A stretch of 64,000 nucleotides of DNA from Cercospora beticola (taxonomy: Eukaryota; Ascomycota; Dothideomycetes; Mycosphaerellales; Mycosphaerellaceae): contig NC_088939.1 of NCBI RefSeq assembly GCF_033473495.1, forward strand, positions 4,278,001-4,342,000. Direction: 5' to 3'. The notes below the pieces were generated by a model that did not search any database, was not told the DNA's origin, and saw only the letters and a program-made list of their open reading frames with translations. Below, in pieces: positions 9,943 through 21,524 of the stretch; the stretch's first letter is position 1, and each line of letters starts with the position of its first letter. Position numbers and translations under genes: made by a program.

Positions 9943-11268
9943 CTAGAAGAACGTGGACCTGAGGCTTGATCTCGGGTGCATTATCGGTTGCTCGTCAGCA
10001 CCGGTCGAGGACGTGTAGGAAGAGCTTGCTCGGTCGGTATGGTCTTAGTGGCTTCGTTCGGGTGCAGAATGGATTGTCCTTCGACAATGATCGCAATGTA
10101 TTAGTAGAAGAAATGTAAAGTCATGCTTTCTGCCATTCCAAACCGCTTGGGTTTCTGGAACTCTTGTGTAGTGAGCTCTTTGTATCGCGGCTGATGCCAT
10201 CCTCGAAGTACGTTACCCATTGTGCGCTGTGTGTGAACAAAACTGCAAGCTATCAGCTTCACAGCACTTCTGCGGACTTGCGCCTGGCAAACTCATTCTG
10301 CTCAAACAACCTCGAATCTGCCTTAAAGATCAGACTTGGTAACGGCGACGAGTTCAAACCACGTCAACGACTTGTGTGTCTGATCTTGGGCCATGATCCC
10401 GGCGTCCTGTGGACGAAATTAAAAAACACCAACTCCCTTCTCACCTGCACTGGCACTAGAAGCCTAGCTCTCCGAACCGTGAGCTGAGAACTCCTCAGTC
10501 AGAGTCCGCCAGATTCAGGCCTTGTTCGTGTGGGAGACTGAGATCCGACGCAAAGCGCCTGCGCTGTCTTCAGAGATCGCCAGGAATGACACCTTTCTCT
10601 GCACAAATATCGCCTTCTTAGCTCACGAGGATCCCCACGGCCAGAAATGTGCTGCAAGCCATTGTCTGAAATTCGACAATCTCTCGTCTGAGCTAGCTGC
10701 CTTTGCGAGTCGTCGAGAGGTATCTGAGACACGAACACTATGTCATTGCTCTCCATGACTTTGAACAAGCGTTCATGAAAGAGTGATGCATGACGGCGAT
10801 AGTCTATCGTCACTTCTCAACGCTTCGCGAGAACGCCAAGAAAGAGCGGGCTCGGGTTCGTACCGCGATCGACACTTCGCCCTCTTCTTTCTCATCCACA
10901 GATCTGCCAAACTCTGTACTCCATTCGCGTACATCATCCTAAACGCGATCCGGCTATCACACACAAGACAGTTCGACTCGCGTCATCACCCTGATACGTG
11001 GTGCACTATACCTGATCAGCTTTTGTATCTTCGGTCGGCGATGCTGAGAGCTGCATGCCCTGCAGCTCGCTGGATTGTGCCGCCGGCGCATCACGGTCAA
11101 CAATGGAACCAAGCGAAGATGATCTCGTACCGGGCTCGTAGCGATCCCTGTGCTGCTACGTGATTACAATGGTATCTGTTACCTCCACGGGTCCTGCTTG
11201 CATTCTGCACATTTGTATGCATCCTATCAGCGATTATTCACAGGAAGACTTTCTAAGGATCCGATTCT
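9943..11268. other. 1.3-kb intergenic, no supported gene
   Basis: Short frames on both strands (for example 10164-10487 plus, 10499-10813 minus) have no family motifs and no convincing splice structure. The right end should contain the promoter of the acyltransferase. I see no repeat. Confidence 0.4.
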
Positions 11269-12851
11269 ATGATGGCCGAGTTCAAAGTATTCCCGAGCGA
11301 GCCTGTCGAAAAACATACCATCAAGCTCTCTATTTGCGATGCTTACAGTCCAAAAGTTTGGGTTACGCAAACTCACTTCTGGCCATTACCGGACTCGAGT
11401 CGAGCTCAGCGCGGCTACGACATCCTGAAAGAGGGTCTTGCCAGGACACTAGCCGAGATCCCTGCCCTCTCTGGCACCATTGGCCGAACCTCCGATGATC
11501 CTAGAGACCTGGTAGTTGTTGTGGACGACGATGCTCATGTTGAGTTTGCCTGGGAGAATCTCGTTGGCAAGGCTGAGATCCCAAGCTATGCTCAGCTGAA
11601 GGAGGACGGCTTCCCATTGACGGGCTTAGTCGCACTATGCTCGCAACCCGTTGCTCTGACCCCAGTGCACGAGGGAGCGCGCATGCTGACAGCCAAACTA
11701 AACTATCTCGATGGCGGCATGGCGTTGTCCTTTGGCTTTAATCACCTCTTGGCAGACGCTGCTACAGTAGCAGAGGTCGAAAGAATCTGGTCCCTGCACT
11801 GTGCCGATGTGAGCAATGGTACACAGCAGAAACACAAACTCCAGCTGCCCGAGAGCACGATCAGAGAACGTCTGTCGAAGGCAAGCTCTGAAGCTGGCCC
11901 CTTCGACGATGAGCATTGGAGAGTCTTCCCCACTACACGTTCTCAATTGAATCTTCCTCGAGAAAGTGTTAGCAAAGAAGCGGCACTTACTGTCTTGGAG
12001 GAAACCAAGAAGGCCCACCTAGCATCGATCAAGAGTGAGCTTGAAGAGACGAAATGGTGCATGTGGAAATTCTCCGCTGAAGCCCTGGGCAAGCTCAAGA
12101 ACGATGCGTCGTTGCCGAGTGGTGAGCAGTGGATCTCGACCATGGATGCCCTTATTGGATTGTTTTGGTCGCGACTGAGTTTCGCGAGACAGAAGAGTAC
12201 CGAAGGCCACCAGGAATCTCTCATGTTGTTTCCAATTAACATCAGACAACGTCTCGAGCCTCGAATTGAGACTGGCTACATCGGCAACGCCGTAGACATC
12301 GTAGTCTCGAAATGCTCTCTCTCCGAACTGGAGTCTGATCGTGGCCTGGTTACCGCAGCCCAACACGTTCGTAAGGCTGTATCCGGATGGAAGGAGTCAA
12401 AGTGGGCAGCGTGGCTGAACATGGCTGCAAATCTTCCCGAAGACGAAGCTATCTGTCCTAATCCACTTTCTCTGCTCGATACGCACAATATGGGCTTTAA
12501 CGACTACTCGAAGTCTCAATCTAATGTACTGAGCTGGGGCTCGGAACTAGGCGTCGTTGATCGCACGCGATACATGAGTAAGTGATAAATGGTTTGCAAG
12601 AACGAGCGTGCACGTGCTAACCCGAACCTCCAGAACCTGCAAGCGTAAGTAGTAAAGTCATTGGATCCGGTGCCATACTGACATTATGATCTCAGAGCTT
12701 AGCCAATTGTGCTACCGCAGTAATAGTTCATCCGAGATTGGCCGATGGCGGGCTCGAGGTCGCGATGACGAGCACGGAGCACATCAAAGCTGCGCTCGAG
12801 AAGGACAAGATTTTCGCTCAGTACGCAAGCTTTGTGACTACTTTCACCTGA
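11269..12851 (+). CDS. BAHD-like acyltransferase (trichothecene acetyltransferase-like), 491 aa
   Basis: This is a CoA-dependent O- or N-acyltransferase of the BAHD/transferase superfamily; the substrate is unknown. Exon 1 is 11269-12577, exon 2 is an 11-nt microexon (12634-12644) and exon 3 is 12696-12851, totalling 1476 nt. The catalytic HxxxD motif is H159-LLA-D163 in FGFNHLLADAATV. The second family motif, usually DFGWG, is represented by LSWGSELGVVD near residue 425. The C-terminal exon (CATAVIVHPRLADGGLEVAM) is the typical last strand region that packs against the active site. The length fits the family. No signal peptide is seen. It converges on the KPR-like gene, 278 bp apart, and neighbours the A-T-TE synthetase, so a tailoring acylation is plausible (inference). 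A second ATG lies three bases downstream. Confidence 0.85.
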
Positions 12852-13129
12852 AGCTTTAATGGCTCGCATGAGACGATGTCTCGCAGAGACCGTTCTCAGT
12901 GCTCACCGCTGAAATGCATAGATCTTGCATGGCCACAACTAGCGTGCGCAAGGCCCACTTCTCGAAGTCAAAGCGAGCGACACTCGACCAGCGAAGCCAT
13001 GATGCCAATTGTTCACGGGAGTCTGAAGCTGATAAAGAAATCGTTACATAGGGTATATAACATGACTGAAGCAAGACACGACTCGTATGAACGAGCACCA
13101 AAACAAAATACCTGGACCGCAAAGACAAT

Positions 13130-14293
13130 TCACGCGACTGCCGAAAGTCTCGGGGGCATTTCTTGTGCCAAAAGATCGACAACTGACGTGGAACCGCTCC
13201 ACGATGGTCCATGCGATGCTGCACGCGCGACCAACTGACTATTCCGCTGTTGGAGCAGCTCGTGTACCCACGTGAGGTATGGTACAGGCAAGCCGACTTG
13301 TCGGGCCTGCATGACGAGGTAACCTGAATGTTTGTTAGCACGTGTGCTGTGGATCTGGAGAAGTAACGGAACGTAACCATACCGAAAATCGGTGCCAGCT
13401 CCATGGGTCGCCTACTCCGGAGATCCTGCAAGGTCGAAGGTGTGATCGGCAGACTACTCTTTGCAAGCTCGATGACTTGAACTGGCAAGTCATTATCCAG
13501 GCTCACTCCGCTCGCAGAAGCGACGCTGAGCGCTTCTCCGGCAATCTGGGACATCAGTCGAGCTGCTCCGGGCTCTTGCAGTGCCCGATGGGTGTTCTTG
13601 CCAGTCAGTGCAGTGACCGAGTTCCAGGCTGAGTTCAGGACCAGTTTTCGCCATCGCTCTTGCTCTATGCGATTGACACTTTCGAACTGGGCATCCATGG
13701 CAGATAGAGTGTCGCGTTGCAAGATGTCCGCAGGCGTACCTGGAGCATAAGCACCGATCAAGAAAGCGGATCGTTTAATGCTCGCGGTCTGCTCTATGCG
13801 ACCAGGCGAGATTTGCCTGCAGCCGATGTTGCACACAGCACTGAGGATTGTGTTCTTGGGGAATGCCTGTGCAAGGGGAACCTCAACATCCATCCCATTC
13901 TGGGCTGTGACCAGCGTAGTCTCCGGAGACACAACCGACTGGAGCTCGGATAAAGTTGAAGCATAATCGTCTTTGATTTTGTTCGCGAGGATAAGGTAAT
14001 CCCACTTTTGTTTGGGAATGACCTTCGCCACAGATCCTGACCTCAGGACTCGACGGGGCACGAAAATTCCTTTTCCCCAGGTTTTTGTGTCCAGGCTGTA
14101 GCCAGATGTGCGAACGGCTTCCCAATTCGATCGACACACAACAGATACTGTGGCATGGCTATTCTGTGCTATTCGCCAACCGAAAATCGATCCGACGGCT
14201 GCGATTTCTCTGTCAGCTGAGTTTCTACAACAAGGTCCAAGGAAGCCATATCTCACCTCCACCACCATACACAAGGACATTACATCTCCCCAT
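13130..14293 (-). CDS. ketopantoate reductase (ApbA/PanE)-like enzyme, 348 aa
   Basis: This is a 6-phosphogluconate-dehydrogenase-fold NADPH-dependent 2-oxo acid reductase. Exons are 14257-14293, 13383-14198 and 13130-13323, 1047 nt in total. Splicing restores the dinucleotide-binding start MGRCNVLVYGGGAVGSIFG (GxGxxG as GGGAVG), which is broken without the 58-bp first intron. Other family features are LILANKIKD, TAQNGMDVE (equivalent of the substrate Asn region), WRKLVLNSAWNSVTAL (with the expected catalytic Lys) and the C-terminal MELAPIFGYLVMQARQVG. The length fits fungal family members. Many fungal paralogues do not make pantoate, so the substrate is open. It faces the A-T-TE synthetase divergently across 1.45 kb and converges with the acyltransferase, which suggests co-function in one pathway (inference). 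Confidence 0.85.
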
Positions 14294-15743
14294 GACTTGA
14301 AACGACACTGCGCAAGGCTTTGGAAAGAAACAGGCGATGAAAGGTCTTGTCAATATGGTTGAACACTATCTCGTGGAAGCACAGATCTCATCGAATACTG
14401 ATATCTAACCGATCCTCAACGGCACATACAAGCATAGGCGCTCTGAGAACGCCACAAACGCAACAGTAGCAAGAAGCCCGTCATGTCGAGCATCAACAAC
14501 CCGGAAACGAGCACGAATCGTGTATCCTCTCTCCGCGTCTCATCAACGGTAGCACAATTCACTCGAAGATCCGCGCCATTTCGAGCGGACCCATCATGCA
14601 CTTGATCGCGTAAATCGCACGGGGCTTCGCCGGCGAGCCATGTACCGCAATGTGCTATTGCATTCGTAAGTGCCTTTGCCATCTCCGTGCAAAGATTCCA
14701 TTTCTTGCAGTAGTGCCTGTTGAACCGCAGCAAATGGAGCCTCAGAACAAGCTTTCGCTTAGCAGCACAGCTGAGTTGTTGGACAGCTCGCATACTCGCA
14801 CAGGGCTCGATTGTGCGCTTTCCCCAAAGCACTGCGATCGACAAGTCGTGCTCCCAGCCAAGGTATGATTTTGTTGGCACGAGATAGCGTGCTTCATGTG
14901 CTCTATGATGAAGCAGCGGGATTCTGACCCTCACATAGTGCCTGCGTGGGCTCTGGCGCCAATCGCGTGAACAAGCGAAGTCTATCAGGTACGAGATCCC
15001 TTATCAGTCAGAGGGCACTTACTCTAACAGGAAAGTTTCAGTTGTAGATCCCCCAAAGTAACATTGACGTCGTCCAAGAAAGCGTGTCCTCTTGCCCGAA
15101 CAGATGGCCTCTGCATTCTGAGCCCCAGTTATTCGCAGACCAACATGCCATTCGGAGAATTGCACTGTGTGCATTGTTTCCACCACGTGTAATGGGTTCG
15201 CATTGTCAAGGTCATGGGCAGGCCAGCCATGCCGACCAAAACAATCCACTGCCATCGAACTATTTCCCAGAAATCGCGAGACCTATCGAGCCTTCCACTA
15301 GATTCATGTTGTCGAGACTAAGCTCGCGTAGACTTGGGTCTTCCACGAGCTATTGCCAGAAGAAGCGCAGAACGATATATTGCATGATTGTTCGCTTAGA
15401 ATTGACAGCGAAGTCCAGGCGCTAGCAGTACCGCCGAGCCATCAACGAACCATCCGGGCTGATGCCGTGCGCCGTCGCCATGTTCCCATTCAGGCTGCCG
15501 ATCACTCTGAACATTATCTTTGATGATCGACAACATGCACCTTCGTGTCAACTTTCCATGCACCTGGCTCGCCACGAAACCCAGTCCCAAGCTAGAAAGA
15601 ATGATCTGCAGGGAGATGACATGGATCTTGTCTGTGCCACGGACTCATGGAAAGCATTCTGCGGGAAAAGTCCAAATATTTGATCTGTTGATACCATATC
15701 CTTACCTTGCCAGCTGCGAGGTAAAAAATTTGGGCAAAAAATC
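14294..15743. promoter_or_regulatory. 1.45-kb divergent intergenic region, possible extra minus-strand transcript
   Basis: The KPR-like gene and the A-T-TE synthetase diverge from this region, so both promoters lie here. On the minus strand there are open frames at 14416-14934 (172 aa, hydrophobic C-terminus LMLDMTGFLLLLRLW) and 15019-15255. A GTAAGT..TAG pair, reading minus near 15022-14982, could join parts of them. I cannot build a protein with a recognisable family, so I call no gene. Confidence 0.3.
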
Positions 15744-18652
15744 ATGTCGTTGGCAACATCCACTGAGCCTTCTCGGCCCAGCAGAATCATTGATCTTCTC
15801 AAGAACGCTGCAGAGAGCCATGCGGGAAATGGTTTCTTATACCTCGAGAATGGGTGCAACGAACCTGCGACAAGAGTTACATTCCCAGAATTATATGCAC
15901 AAGCAAAAGTGAGTGTACTCCACTCTGCGAAGGTGTGATGCTGATCATAGTAGGACAACGCTCGTCGATTGATCGATGCTGGGCTTGTCACAAAAGGACA
16001 AAAGGTTGTTACGTATTTCGATAATCACAAACAAAATGTTCTGTGGTTCTGGTCTGTGACCGCAGCAGGCAAGATGGTTGGAAGCCGGAGTCAGAAAGAA
16101 CATAAGCTAATCTCGAAGCAGGCGGAATTTGTGCAGTGCTCAATCCAGTATCGAATGAACCGAAGACAGCAGCTGCGCAACTTGACAACGTCAAAAACCT
16201 GTTTGGCAATACTCCAATACTGACAAGCCACAAATTGTCATCGATACTGGCATCTCGAAAATTGAACGTACAATCGATCGAGGACATTGATCGTCGAAAA
16301 GCCGTTGATTCTGGACTGCCGTCGCCGGTCGAGGAGCAATCTGAGAGCGGTAACGATATTGCGGCGATACTATTCACCTCAGGCAGCACTGGCCACTCGA
16401 AAGCTGTGCAGTATTCTCACGCTCAGTTGATCGCCTCCGTGGAAGCAAAAGCGAAACATCTCACAACACATGGCAAGACGTTCATGTCATGGATCTCCTT
16501 CGACCACTCAGCTTGCTTCTGCGAAGTGCACCTTCAAGCACTCTATACTGGATCTGATCAAGTTTTCGTCCCAACATCAGACTTAGTTCAAGAGCCATGG
16601 CGCTTCTTCCAGGTTTTAAGCGCACAACGAATCGGTTACACATTCTCGCCAAACTTCTTCCTAGCAGCTGCGGTGGAATCGTTGGCAAAGCAAGAGACAG
16701 ACTCGATAAATCTTGATCTCAGCGAATTAGCGGTGATAATGGTTGGCGGCGAGGCCAACAGAACCAAAACACTTGCTGCAGTGGACAATGTTCTGAAGAA
16801 GTATGGTGCCCCCGAACATAGCATCAAAGCTGCGTATGGCCTGAGTGAGACATGCTCTGCTTGCTACTACAATCTGGAGAGTCCTGGCTACGATGTAGAC
16901 CAGGGAAATACCTTCGCGACCGTCGGCAAGCCTTTGCCTGGACTCGAAGCAAAAATTGTCAGTCGCGGGGCTGATGATGAGAATCCGGATGAGGGCATAG
17001 TCCATCTCCGAGGAGACGTCATCTTTAAAGGATACTATGGTAACGAAGAAGCAACTGCTGGCGCCTTCACCGAGGACGGCTGGATGAGTACTGGCGACAT
17101 TGGTCGCCTCGATCAGAATGGAAATCTGCAGCTGCTTGGCCGCTCGAAAGAAGTGCTGATCTTGAACGGCAACAACTACTCTTCATTCGAAATCGAATAT
17201 GCGATCGAGACCGGCAGTATAGCAGGGCTGGAAGTCTCTTATACCGCAGTATTCTCATCATGGTCTGAAGAGCGCAACTCTGAAGCACCTGTGATACTAT
17301 TTAACCCAACAGAGGCCGCGATCGGTCCTGCAAACCTCCGAGCAACTCTACAGGCCATCGACAAAGCGGTCTTCAGCGTGTGCGCACAAAAGTCACTGCA
17401 CATCGTACCTCTGCCCAAGGCACTCCTTCCGAAGTCGACGATTGGCAAGCTGTCTCGCGCGAAGCTTCGGCAGTCTTATGAGAAAGGTGATTTCGACGCC
17501 TATAAGATTGATGCCACGTCACCCAGCAATAGCCTTGTGGAGACCCAAAAGCCTACGCTAGACACAATCTCCCCTCTACAGAAAGAGATCGCGCAGATAT
17601 ACTCGACAGTGGTTGGAGTTCCGGCTGAAGACCTCTTGGGTCACGACGCTCTACTCTCATCTGGCATCAACTCGTTGGGCTTCATGCGCCTCAAGAAGGC
17701 TCTTGAGAAAGGACTAAACATCCACCAAGAGATTCCGATGCCGCTACTGATCCGATGTCACTCGGTAGCAGATCTGGAGCATGAGCTTACGTTGATCGGC
17801 ACAGTCTCGAAAGAGTACGACCCTATAGTGCCACTGGCCTCAGAAGGTAGCAAGCAGCCACTGTTCCTCTTGCATCCTGGCGCTGGAGAATTCCTCTGCT
17901 GGATGGGACTTCTGCCATATCTTCCCGACCGGCCCATTTACGCTCTTCGAGCTAAAGGCCTACATCCGGGCGAGGGCACCTTTGACGGCATTGACGATCT
18001 GCTCGATTGCTACTACACAGCGATTCGACGAACGCAACCTAAAGGTCCTTACGCCATGTTAGGATACTGCTTTGGTGGGCTTCTGTGCTTCGAATTAGCT
18101 AAAAAGTTCGAAGCAGATGGCGAGCAAGTTGTCTTCTGCGGCGGCATCGACAATCCGCCCAGTCTGAAGAGCACAATTGGCCAAGTTCGCTACCGCTCAC
18201 TCATGATTGACGTGCTGCCAGTCGTCACGGACTACACGCCAGAGCAAGCACGAGCATTCGCAGAAGAGACTGCAGACCTTACAGACGAGCAATTCTACGA
18301 GCTGTTATTCACCAAATTCTCCCCAGAGTTTATCGAGAATATGGACATCACAGTGCCCAGACTGCAAGCTTTTGGTCGTGTGGAGGACTGCATGCGACTT
18401 ATTGCTTCACAGTACGAGCCCGCAGGCTCGGTCAGCACGACAGATATCTTTTGCGCAGATCCTATGCCTCACTTTGGTGCGACACCGGAAGTGTGGAAGC
18501 GAGACGTCTTGGGCGAGTGGCGAAATTTCGTCAAAGAGGAGAATGTGCGCTTCCACCACGTCGGCGGTAATCATATCAGCTTGATCAAAGAGCCGCTGAT
18601 TAAGGACTTCCAGCAGACTGTTAACGATGCTTTGACAGTCCGAGGCATCTAG
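15744..18652 (+). CDS. NRPS-like A-T-TE synthetase, 936 aa
   Basis: A three-domain enzyme expected to adenylate a carboxylic acid, load it on its own carrier domain and release or condense it through a thioesterase. Exons are 15744-15908, 15954-16068 and 16122-18652 (2811 nt). The second intron begins with GC (GCAAG) and ends CAG. The A domain carries LFTSGSTGHSKAV (A3, near 178), WISFDHSACFCEVHL, AAYGLSETCSA (A5), STGDIG (A7) and LLGRSKEVLILNGNNYSS. The carrier domain has SSGINSLGFMRLK with Ser611 for phosphopantetheine. The TE has LLHPGAGEFLCW, the nucleophile elbow GYCFGG (Cys743, usually Ser) and a likely catalytic His in GGNHISL. No condensation or reductase domain is present. The size matches fungal quinone/furanone synthetases of the atromentin type, which use aryl pyruvates. 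The substrate cannot be read from the sequence here. Confidence 0.92.
16069..16121 (+). other. GC-AG intron in the A-T-TE gene
   Basis: The coding frame requires joining TAAG to GICAVLN. The only border pair that does so is G|GCAAG..GAAGCAG|GC, 53 bp long, with a branch-like GCTAAT about 15 bp before the acceptor. No GT donor in the neighbourhood keeps the frame. Confidence 0.75.
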
Positions 18653-20013
18653 GCGTATGTACTGACTTTGCAATGATATCCCATTGTTTATTTGAAGGCC
18701 TGTCGATATCCTTTCGCAACTTTGCTCATGCTTTCATCGAGCTCAAATCTTGCTAGAGTATTCGAATGATGCAACCATTCTGAGCTTCCTGTGACCAGCG
18801 CTCATGTATCTCGGATTTGGCTGGGGCGCAGAGGCATGATCACTGCCACCATCCTTGATCATGGTCTTGACAAATCCAGTGCCCAAAAGAGAGAGCAAGA
18901 AGTAGAAGTCCGAAAGGGAGTGTTGCCGAGAACATGACAAACCATAGGCGCCAAGCTTTGGATCGAGCCGTGGACTCGGAGCACCTGCAAGATCCATCGA
19001 ATCGACATCGCATCCATCGGATGCTGCGTGTGGCATATCAGATGGGATGCCTGTGCTACCACGTTGCAGCAGCCAGGTCGCCATGCGTGATGATCTCTGC
19101 AGGACCAAGTCCTTGAGTGCAAGCCCACGACCTGCCAAATCCGAGCTGACATTTCAATTTTCCAGCCAATCGCATCACGAGCCGGCCATCATCATCGACA
19201 CCATTCATCCCAACAAACATCCCCGAACCTCGACTCGCACAATCTGCACATGCAGTTTTCGGCTCGGGCATGATGATGAGATTCCAGCGTGTTTCAGATT
19301 GACCTCATTGCAAGCCATACATCTCGCGGCATTCAGGAAAAAGGAGCCACGGCACATTGCATCCTCTGTGATTTTTTGTGGATCCGCTTCGACCAATAGC
19401 GTTGCACAGACGCTATTTTTCAACATCACTCCAGAGACGCCTTTGCGTTTAGCACGCGCAAGCCTGATTTTCTTGTTTGCCGGGCGGCTGAAAAGGTCTC
19501 TCTGTCCTGTCGGAGCACATGACAGGACTCGACTAGTGGTGCATGAACGCGACTGCTGTCCCGGCTCACGGCACGTCGTTCTGTAACACAGAAGGCGTTC
19601 ATGGCGCGAAAGTAGGACTAAGGAGAGCCGCATGCTTTCAGTCCGTCTGGACCGTGAAGCCACATTCTGGACACTTTACCATCTGCGATTCGTTCTCGGA
19701 CGACATTGCTCAGCTTGTCCGCCATGCAGCTAAGGCTGAGAGTTGGATCGCTTCCAGCTGCGCCAGACTGTCGTTTGTAGAGTGCGTATGGAGTGGCGTT
19801 TCGCCGAGGCTTAGGTTGATCGTGGCAACGAGACAGCAGAAGCTATATCATGAAGCGTCGTCCTCGTCGAATATGCTGCATCGATCAGGACCTGTTGTTG
19901 TTCTTCTTTCTTTACTGACGAAGTATTGTACCTGCCACTCTTTTCAGGGCGATCTTCTACTGTCTTTACCTGATATTTGACTCTTCTTGCAAGCCACTTT
20001 AACAGTACTCAGC
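18653..20013. other. 1.36-kb intergenic, no supported gene
   Basis: The region lies between two plus-strand genes. Minus-strand frames at 18743-19138 and 19205-19663 are rich in Arg, Cys and Ser, typical of shadow frames, and show no family. The right end should hold the GH64 promoter. Confidence 0.4.
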
Positions 20014-21419
20014 ATGAGGGCCTCTTTGCGAGCACTGCTGCTGACTGCAGCCTGCATTGTTGGACAGGTTGCCGCAGCGCCAGCGGTTTCTGTGGTCGTT
20101 CGCCAAACTCCTGATGCTGTTCCGGTCATGCCAGGAGGTGTCGAGGACCTCATCATCACAGCAGAGAACACACTCAACGCAACCAATCCTGAGCCAGTCC
20201 CGGCCAATGAGACACGTATGGGAATTCAGGCCAATCGCCAGCTGCCACTCGCACTGGTCAACAACATTGGAGGTGCCGTCAATGCCTACATCACTGGCCT
20301 GGACCCAAGCGGCCGTGTGGTCTTCGTTCAGCCAAATGGTAAGTCGTCCTCAGCTTACCCCAAACTTTGACAAACGCTGACAAGTGTCGCATCGCAGGTC
20401 AATTCATGTATCCTCCAGCAGATGCAAGCTTCACAACTCCGCGCGAGGTGTTTGGCAACATCGCCATCCCTTTGAACACTGCACAAGGCAGCACCACTCG
20501 CATTACTCTTCCCGACTATCTGTCTTCCGGCCGTATCTGGTTCGCGAAGGGCAACTTGAAGTTCTACTCCATCTGGGCCGGAAACGCTCCTGGCCAGGTG
20601 CAGCCCAGCTTTGCCAACCCAAGAGATCCTTCTGCAGGCGTAGACTGGGGCTTCGTCGAGTTCACCAACAATGCAGGTGGCTTGTATGCAAACCTCTCTT
20701 ACGTCGATTTCGTTGGACTCGCTCTCGGCATGTCGATGCAACCTGGTAGCGGTGCTGTACGAACTGTGCGCGGCCTCCGTACGTCTGGTGTGGGTGCAGT
20801 CTGCTCTGCACTCGCCGCCCAGGGAAGGAAAGATGGCGCTCCTTGGGGTCAGCTCTGCCAAAGTGGTGGTAACGGCCCTCTCCGAGTTGTTGCTCCTTAT
20901 CCATTCATGCAGTCCAGCTCAGGCGCATTTGGAGATTACTTGGCTGGCCATGTTGGTCGTGTCTGGGACAGATACCGGACCAGCACCCTCACGATCGATA
21001 CTCAGATGGCCGCTGGCAGGGTCAACTGCCGTGTCAATGGCGACTGGCTTTCATGCGACGGCGACAACCGTGCTTACGCAAAGCCTTCGACCGCAGACAT
21101 CTTTGGATGCAACAGCGGTCCATTCGCCATCCAGGGATCCGACAATGCCGTCCACCGAGCAGTAGTTCCCAGACTCTGTGCTGCTTTCAATCGCGGCACT
21201 ATGTTGAAGAGTGCCCTCCAGCCAGGGCCATCCCACGACACTTACTACAAGAACGAGCGCAACAACTGGTACTCGCAGATCGTGCACTCGAACCAGCCCG
21301 ATGGAAGAGGGTATGCATTTAGCTACGACGATGTCAACCCAACAGGAGGCGTCGACCAGAGCGGGACTCTGGCCGACGGCAACCCGCAATTGCTCAGCAT
21401 CTTTGTTGGTGGAGCATAG
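20014..21419 (+). CDS. secreted GH64 beta-1,3-glucanase, 448 aa
   Basis: Predicted to hydrolyse beta-1,3-glucan (GH64 enzymes include laminaripentaose-producing glucanases with a thaumatin-like fold). The start at ATG 20014 gives a signal peptide (MRASLRALLLTAACIVGQVAAAP). The frame is open from 19987, but that codon is TTG. Two exons (20014-20338 and 20398-21419, 1347 nt) join around a 59-bp intron. Family features are PLALVNNIGGAVNAYITG, GRVVFVQPNG joined to QFMYPPAD, GRIWFAKGNLKFY, VDWGFVEFTNN, YVDFVGLALG, FGDYLAGHVGRVWDRY, DIFGCNSGPFA, VPRLCAAFNRGT and DGRGYAFSYDDVNP. It ends at VGGA with no GPI signal. It could serve nutrition, wall remodelling or attack on other fungi; the sequence does not decide. 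Confidence 0.92.
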
Positions 21420-21524
21420 AGATATTAGCGGGGAAGGGCCTGAACACATACTTTCGGTGGATACCAGTTCTGTTGTACATAGACTTTGCCATGTCGCATG
21501 ACGCTTAATGTCAAATGATCTCCA

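Noticed and set aside
19205..19663. 152-codon minus-strand frame
   Set aside because: Arg/Cys/Ser-rich composition typical of chance frames; no motif, signal peptide or splice partner.
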